DNA of 7,339 nt from a bacterium. Lineage in GTDB: Bacteria > Cyanobacteriota > Sericytochromatia > S15B-MN24 > VGJW01. The notes beneath the pieces were generated by a model. That model saw only the letters and a list, made by a program, of their open reading frames with translations, searched no databases and was not told where the DNA came from. Position 1 is the stretch's first letter. Each line of letters starts with the position of its first letter. Shown piece by piece: positions 5,173-7,339 of this stretch. A program made the translations under genes and the position numbers. The stretch covers positions 1 through 7,339 of the forward strand of contig JAJYIO010000120.1 of NCBI GenBank assembly GCA_021790035.1, in the 5' to 3' direction.

Positions 5173-6513
5173 ATGAAGCCCCGACTCGACACTCAAGACG
5201 ACCTGGCCAGACCGGCGGTTCCGGTGCGCCCCGTGGCGCGTCGGCCCAAAGGAGTGGCCCCGCGGCCGCTACGCGAGACCGGGAGCTGGGCCTTCCGGGT
5301 CGGATCGTTCGTCGCGGCGCTCGCGCCCCTGGCGGCGTTTTTCGCCGCAGAGCGCATATCCGCCAGCCCGCTGGCGGCGATCGGGAGCGCGATCGGGGTC
5401 GCGGCGGTCGGCTGGGCCTTCCTGCAGGTGGCCTTCCAGCGGGCCTTCATCCCGCTGCGGGAGCTAGCCGAGCTCTCGCGCCTCGTCATCGAGGGCGATC
5501 TCACGCAGAGAGCGCCCGAGGGCGGGAGCGATCGCTTCGATGAGATTTCCCGGGCCTTCAACGGGCTGGTCGATCGGCTGCGTCAGCTGGTCAAGCAGAT
5601 CGGCGAGGCGTCGGCCATGCTCGTGGGCAACTCCAAGCACATGAAGGTGGCCTCCGACGCCACCAGCCAGGCCGCCCAGCAGGTTGCCGAGACGATCAGC
5701 CAGCTCGCGCACGGATCCTCCGAGCAGGTCGAGGCGATCGTCGAGGTCGCCAGTCAGGTTGACCGGCTGGCAGATGCCGCCCAGCAGGTGGCGTCCAACG
5801 CGCAGCTCGCGGCCACGAGCGCCGCGAACACGTCGCAGAGCGCTCAGGGTGGCCGGCAGGACCTGCAGCACGCCATCGCCAAGATGGATTCCATAAAGAC
5901 CAAGGTCTCCCAGTCGTCTTTGGTGGTGGGGCGCCTCGGCGAGCTCGGCCAGCAGATCGGAAAGATCCTGGAGCTCATCAACGGCATCGCCGCTCAGACC
6001 AACCTCCTGGCTCTCAACGCGGCCATCGAAGCGGCTCGCGCCGGTGAGCAGGGCCGCGGTTTCGCAGTCGTGGCCGAGGAGGTGCGCAAGCTCGCCGAGC
6101 AGAGCGCCCAGGCGACAGGGCAGATCGCGGCGATGATCCAGGAAATTCAGTCCGAGACGGACAAGGCGGTACGGACGATGAACCTTGGCACCCAGGAGGT
6201 CAACGAGGGCGTCGAGGTGATCGATCGGGCCGGAACCGCGCTCGACCTCATCGTGCAGGCCGCGAACTCCACGGATCGGCAGATCCAGCGCATCTCGGAC
6301 GCGGCCCAGGAGCTGGCCGAGGGGAGCGACCGGATCAAGCATACCGTCTATCACATCCAGTCCATCACGGAGCAGGCGGCAGCCGGGGCCGAGCAGGTCG
6401 CGGCGACGACCCAGGAGCAGACCGCCAACATGCAAGAGATGGCGTTGACCGCTCGTTCCCTCGCCTCGCTGGCGAATTCGCTCGAGCAGGTCGTCAGCGA
6501 GTTCACGACGTAG
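5173..6513 (+). CDS. Methyl-accepting chemotaxis protein without a periplasmic sensor domain
   Basis: This 446-residue protein starts with a basic, Pro-rich cytoplasmic segment (1-38). Two hydrophobic segments follow (about 40-59 and 66-88) separated by only about six residues (RISASP), so there is no periplasmic ligand-binding domain. A HAMP domain follows (about 89-142), with its conserved Pro94 and GDL..R (108-113). The coiled-coil signalling domain covers about 150-446, and its hairpin tip is AQTNLLALNAAIEAARAGE (274-292) and GRGFAVVAEEVRKLAEQS (294-311), the part that contacts CheA and CheW in this family. Gln/Glu-Ala-rich heptads flank it, with likely methylation sites. There is no C-terminal NWETF-type CheR tether. 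It probably senses membrane, cytoplasmic or redox state, or acts through a partner. No che genes lie in the window. The ribosome site is weak (CAGGT adjacent to the ATG; a G run 12 nt upstream), so the start is moderately certain. Confidence 0.95.
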   Translation: MKPRLDTQDDLARPAVPVRPVARRPKGVAPRPLRETGSWAFRVGSFVAALAPLAAFFAAERISASPLAAIGSAIGVAAVGWAFLQVAFQRAFIPLRELAELSRLVIEGDLTQRAPEGGSDRFDEISRAFNGLVDRLRQLVKQIGEASAMLVGNSKHMKVASDATSQAAQQVAETISQLAHGSSEQVEAIVEVASQVDRLADAAQQVASNAQLAATSAANTSQSAQGGRQDLQHAIAKMDSIKTKVSQSSLVVGRLGELGQQIGKILELINGIAAQTNLLALNAAIEAARAGEQGRGFAVVAEEVRKLAEQSAQATGQIAAMIQEIQSETDKAVRTMNLGTQEVNEGVEVIDRAGTALDLIVQAANSTDRQIQRISDAAQELAEGSDRIKHTVYHIQSITEQAAAGAEQVAATTQEQTANMQEMALTARSLASLANSLEQVVSEFTT

Positions 6514-6632
6514 TTCGGCAGCCGCGCCGGCTCGAGACCACGATTTCGGCATGAACTCGCGATCTTGGCCCGGCCGCTCGCACGTTGCTGCTCGGATTCG
6601 CCAGGAGGCCGAGGGCCCCGTGGAGGCGAGCG

Positions 6633-6661
6633 TTGACTCTGTCGTCCGGCTTCGATACGTT
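6633..6661 (+). promoter_or_regulatory. Candidate sigma70-type promoter of the 108-aa orphan gene
   Basis: TTGACT (6633-6638) and TACGTT (6656-6661) are separated by exactly 17 nt, with five of six and three of six consensus matches respectively; the -10 keeps the key TA...T positions. Transcription would start near 6668, just before the GAGGG ribosome site at 6671-6675. This suggests the gene is expressed independently of the chemoreceptor gene. Confidence 0.4.
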
Positions 6662-6680
6662 CCGCATCGCGAGGGCTGCG

Positions 6681-7007
6681 ATGGCGAGCTTCAAGCATTA
6701 CCTCCCGGCGGCGACGGGGTCGGAGCAGATCCTGCTCGACGAGCTGAGCCGCGAGCATTCGCGCCACCTCAGCGTGCACTCCCGGCAAATCAAGGATGTC
6801 TGCCAGATCTTCTTCGAGGTGGATTCCCAGTCCCTGGCCGGATACGTCTGGTTCCTGCTGGCGCGGCTGAAGAGCCAGCAGCGGCGGGTGGAAGAACTCT
6901 ACCGCCGGCCGGCGACCCTTCCGGTCGTCTATCGGGAAGAGTCCGGGCGAAAGACCCCATCGGACTGCTCGGGGCCGGGATACCTGGAAGAGTGCGGCCG
7001 GCGCTAG
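6681..7007 (+). CDS. Hypothetical small protein (108 aa) downstream of the chemoreceptor
   Basis: I chose the ATG at 6681 because GAGGG (6671-6675) precedes it by 5 nt and a promoter-like sequence lies just upstream. An ATG at 6585 in the same frame would add 32 Arg-rich residues and looks unlikely. I do not recognise the family. The N-terminal 75 residues look like a folded, mostly helical domain (MASFKHYLPAATGSEQILLD, then DVCQIFFEVDSQSLAGYVWF, LLARLKSQQRRVEELYRRP). The last 30 residues are polar and probably disordered, ending in EECGRR, with Cys at about 96 and 105. There is no signal peptide or membrane helix, so it is probably cytoplasmic. It follows the chemoreceptor gene by 167 bp on the same strand and converges on the rarA-type gene with a 13-bp gap. 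A signalling role is possible from position only. Confidence 0.7.
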   Translation: MASFKHYLPAATGSEQILLDELSREHSRHLSVHSRQIKDVCQIFFEVDSQSLAGYVWFLLARLKSQQRRVEELYRRPATLPVVYREESGRKTPSDCSGPGYLEECGRR

Positions 7008-7020
7008 CCATCGCAAGTTC

Positions 7021-7339
7021 TCAAGGGTCGCTCCCACCCTCGTCCATGGCCGGCGGGGTCGCGGCGCCATGTGCGACGGCTTCGCGCAGCGCCCGCCAGT
7101 GTGCGAGCCGCTTGGCGATCGCGTCCTCCGAGCCGCGGTCGGTTGGCTCGTAGTAGCTGCGCCGGGGCAGGGCTTCGGGAAAGTAGCCCTGGGTCGGTTC
7201 GAATCCACCCGGGAAATCGTGCGGATAGCGGTAATCTCGGCCGTATCCCAGCGTCTTCATGAACGTCGTGGGCGCGTTTCGCAGGTGCAAGGGAACCGCG
7301 CACGGAGGCCGATCCCGGACGTCCTCGAGGGCCCGGTCG
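7021..7339 (-). CDS. rarA: Replication-associated recombination protein A (RarA/MgsA family), C-terminal fragment
   Basis: The window holds the last 105 codons; the gene continues beyond the right edge, so the AAA+ ATPase core (Walker A and B) is not visible. The C-terminal signature of the family is clear: VPLHLRNAPTTFMKTLGYGR (15-34 of the fragment), YRYPHDFPGGF (36-46), YFPEALPRRSYYEPTDRG (52-69) and IAKRLAHWRALR (74-85). In characterised members this region forms the tetramerisation and MgsA-type C-terminal domain. RarA acts at stalled replication forks and interacts with SSB. The tail after residue 85 is Ala/Gly/Pro-rich and ends in SDP; whether it is functional is not clear. The TTG at 7290 is an internal Leu codon (PLHLRN), not a start. 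Confidence 0.92.
   Translation of the reverse strand, partial: DRALEDVRDRPPCAVPLHLRNAPTTFMKTLGYGRDYRYPHDFPGGFEPTQGYFPEALPRRSYYEPTDRGSEDAIAKRLAHWRALREAVAHGAATPPAMDEGGSDP

Noticed and set aside
4453..5196. Longer version of the lipoprotein starting at 5196
   Set aside because: The extra 40 residues hide the signal sequence, would start inside the chemoreceptor gene, and lie upstream of the predicted promoter and the perfect AGGAGGT.
5464..6552. 362-codon minus-strand frame opposite the chemoreceptor
   Set aside because: It is an antisense shadow caused by the codon bias of a high-GC gene; the plus strand encodes an unmistakable MCP signalling domain.
6585..7007. 140-aa version of the orphan gene starting at 6585
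   Set aside because: The 32 extra residues are Arg-rich and unlike the rest, and the promoter-like sequence and GAGGG site lie downstream of this start.
6351..7208. 285-codon minus-strand frame across the chemoreceptor 3' end and the 108-aa gene
   Set aside because: Its product is Arg/Pro/Ser-rich and it crosses the end of one real gene and the start of another. The plus-strand gene at 6681 has a ribosome site and better composition.

Overview
The window is GC-rich (roughly two thirds G+C by eye) with tightly spaced bacterial genes on both strands. The recognisable genes are chromosomal housekeeping or signalling genes: rsmD, a methyl-accepting chemotaxis protein, and the 3' end of a rarA/mgsA-type gene. 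Nothing points to a phage or plasmid, and no transposase, integrase, tRNA or CRISPR array is visible. The codon usage and the mix of NHL-repeat, chemotaxis and lipoprotein genes suggest a high-GC environmental bacterium, for example a deltaproteobacterial, Acidobacteriota-like or candidate-phylum lineage. The sequence does not settle the taxon.

Layout. Positions 1-1665 (minus) hold the N-terminal 555 codons of a large exported protein with an internally duplicated module followed by NHL beta-propeller repeats; it runs off the left edge. Positions 1727-2296 (minus) are rsmD, the 16S rRNA m2G966 methyltransferase gene, 61 bp upstream of the NHL gene and on the same strand. Positions 2297-3006 are poorly coding. 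They contain one plausible small plus-strand ORF (2490-2735), several GC-rich hairpins, and an AT-rich promoter island just before the most unusual gene. That gene (3007-4266, plus) encodes a 419-residue protein with an Ala/Gly-rich N-terminal half, a glycine-zipper hydrophobic hairpin, 13 tandem YGQPG pentapeptides and 10 tandem NNN(G/D)WPG heptapeptides. A strong hairpin at 4279-4310 follows it.

Positions 4453-5076 (minus) encode a 207-residue predicted lipoprotein or secreted protein of unknown function. It is transcribed away from 5173-6513 (plus), a chemotaxis-type signalling protein with two closely spaced membrane helices, a HAMP domain and a signalling domain, but no periplasmic sensor domain. 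Downstream is a 108-residue orphan gene (6681-7007, plus) with its own promoter-like sequence. It converges on the C-terminal 105 codons of a RarA/MgsA-family protein (7021-7339, minus).

The genes do not form one obvious pathway. Three separate products look exported or membrane-bound (the NHL protein, the lipoprotein and the chemoreceptor), and a fourth, the repeat protein, may be surface-associated or membrane-inserting. The best candidate for something undescribed is the repeat protein at 3007-4266. It joins a pore-former-like or aggregation-prone glycine-zipper segment to a two-part prion-like, low-complexity C-terminus whose DNA shows recent unit amplification.
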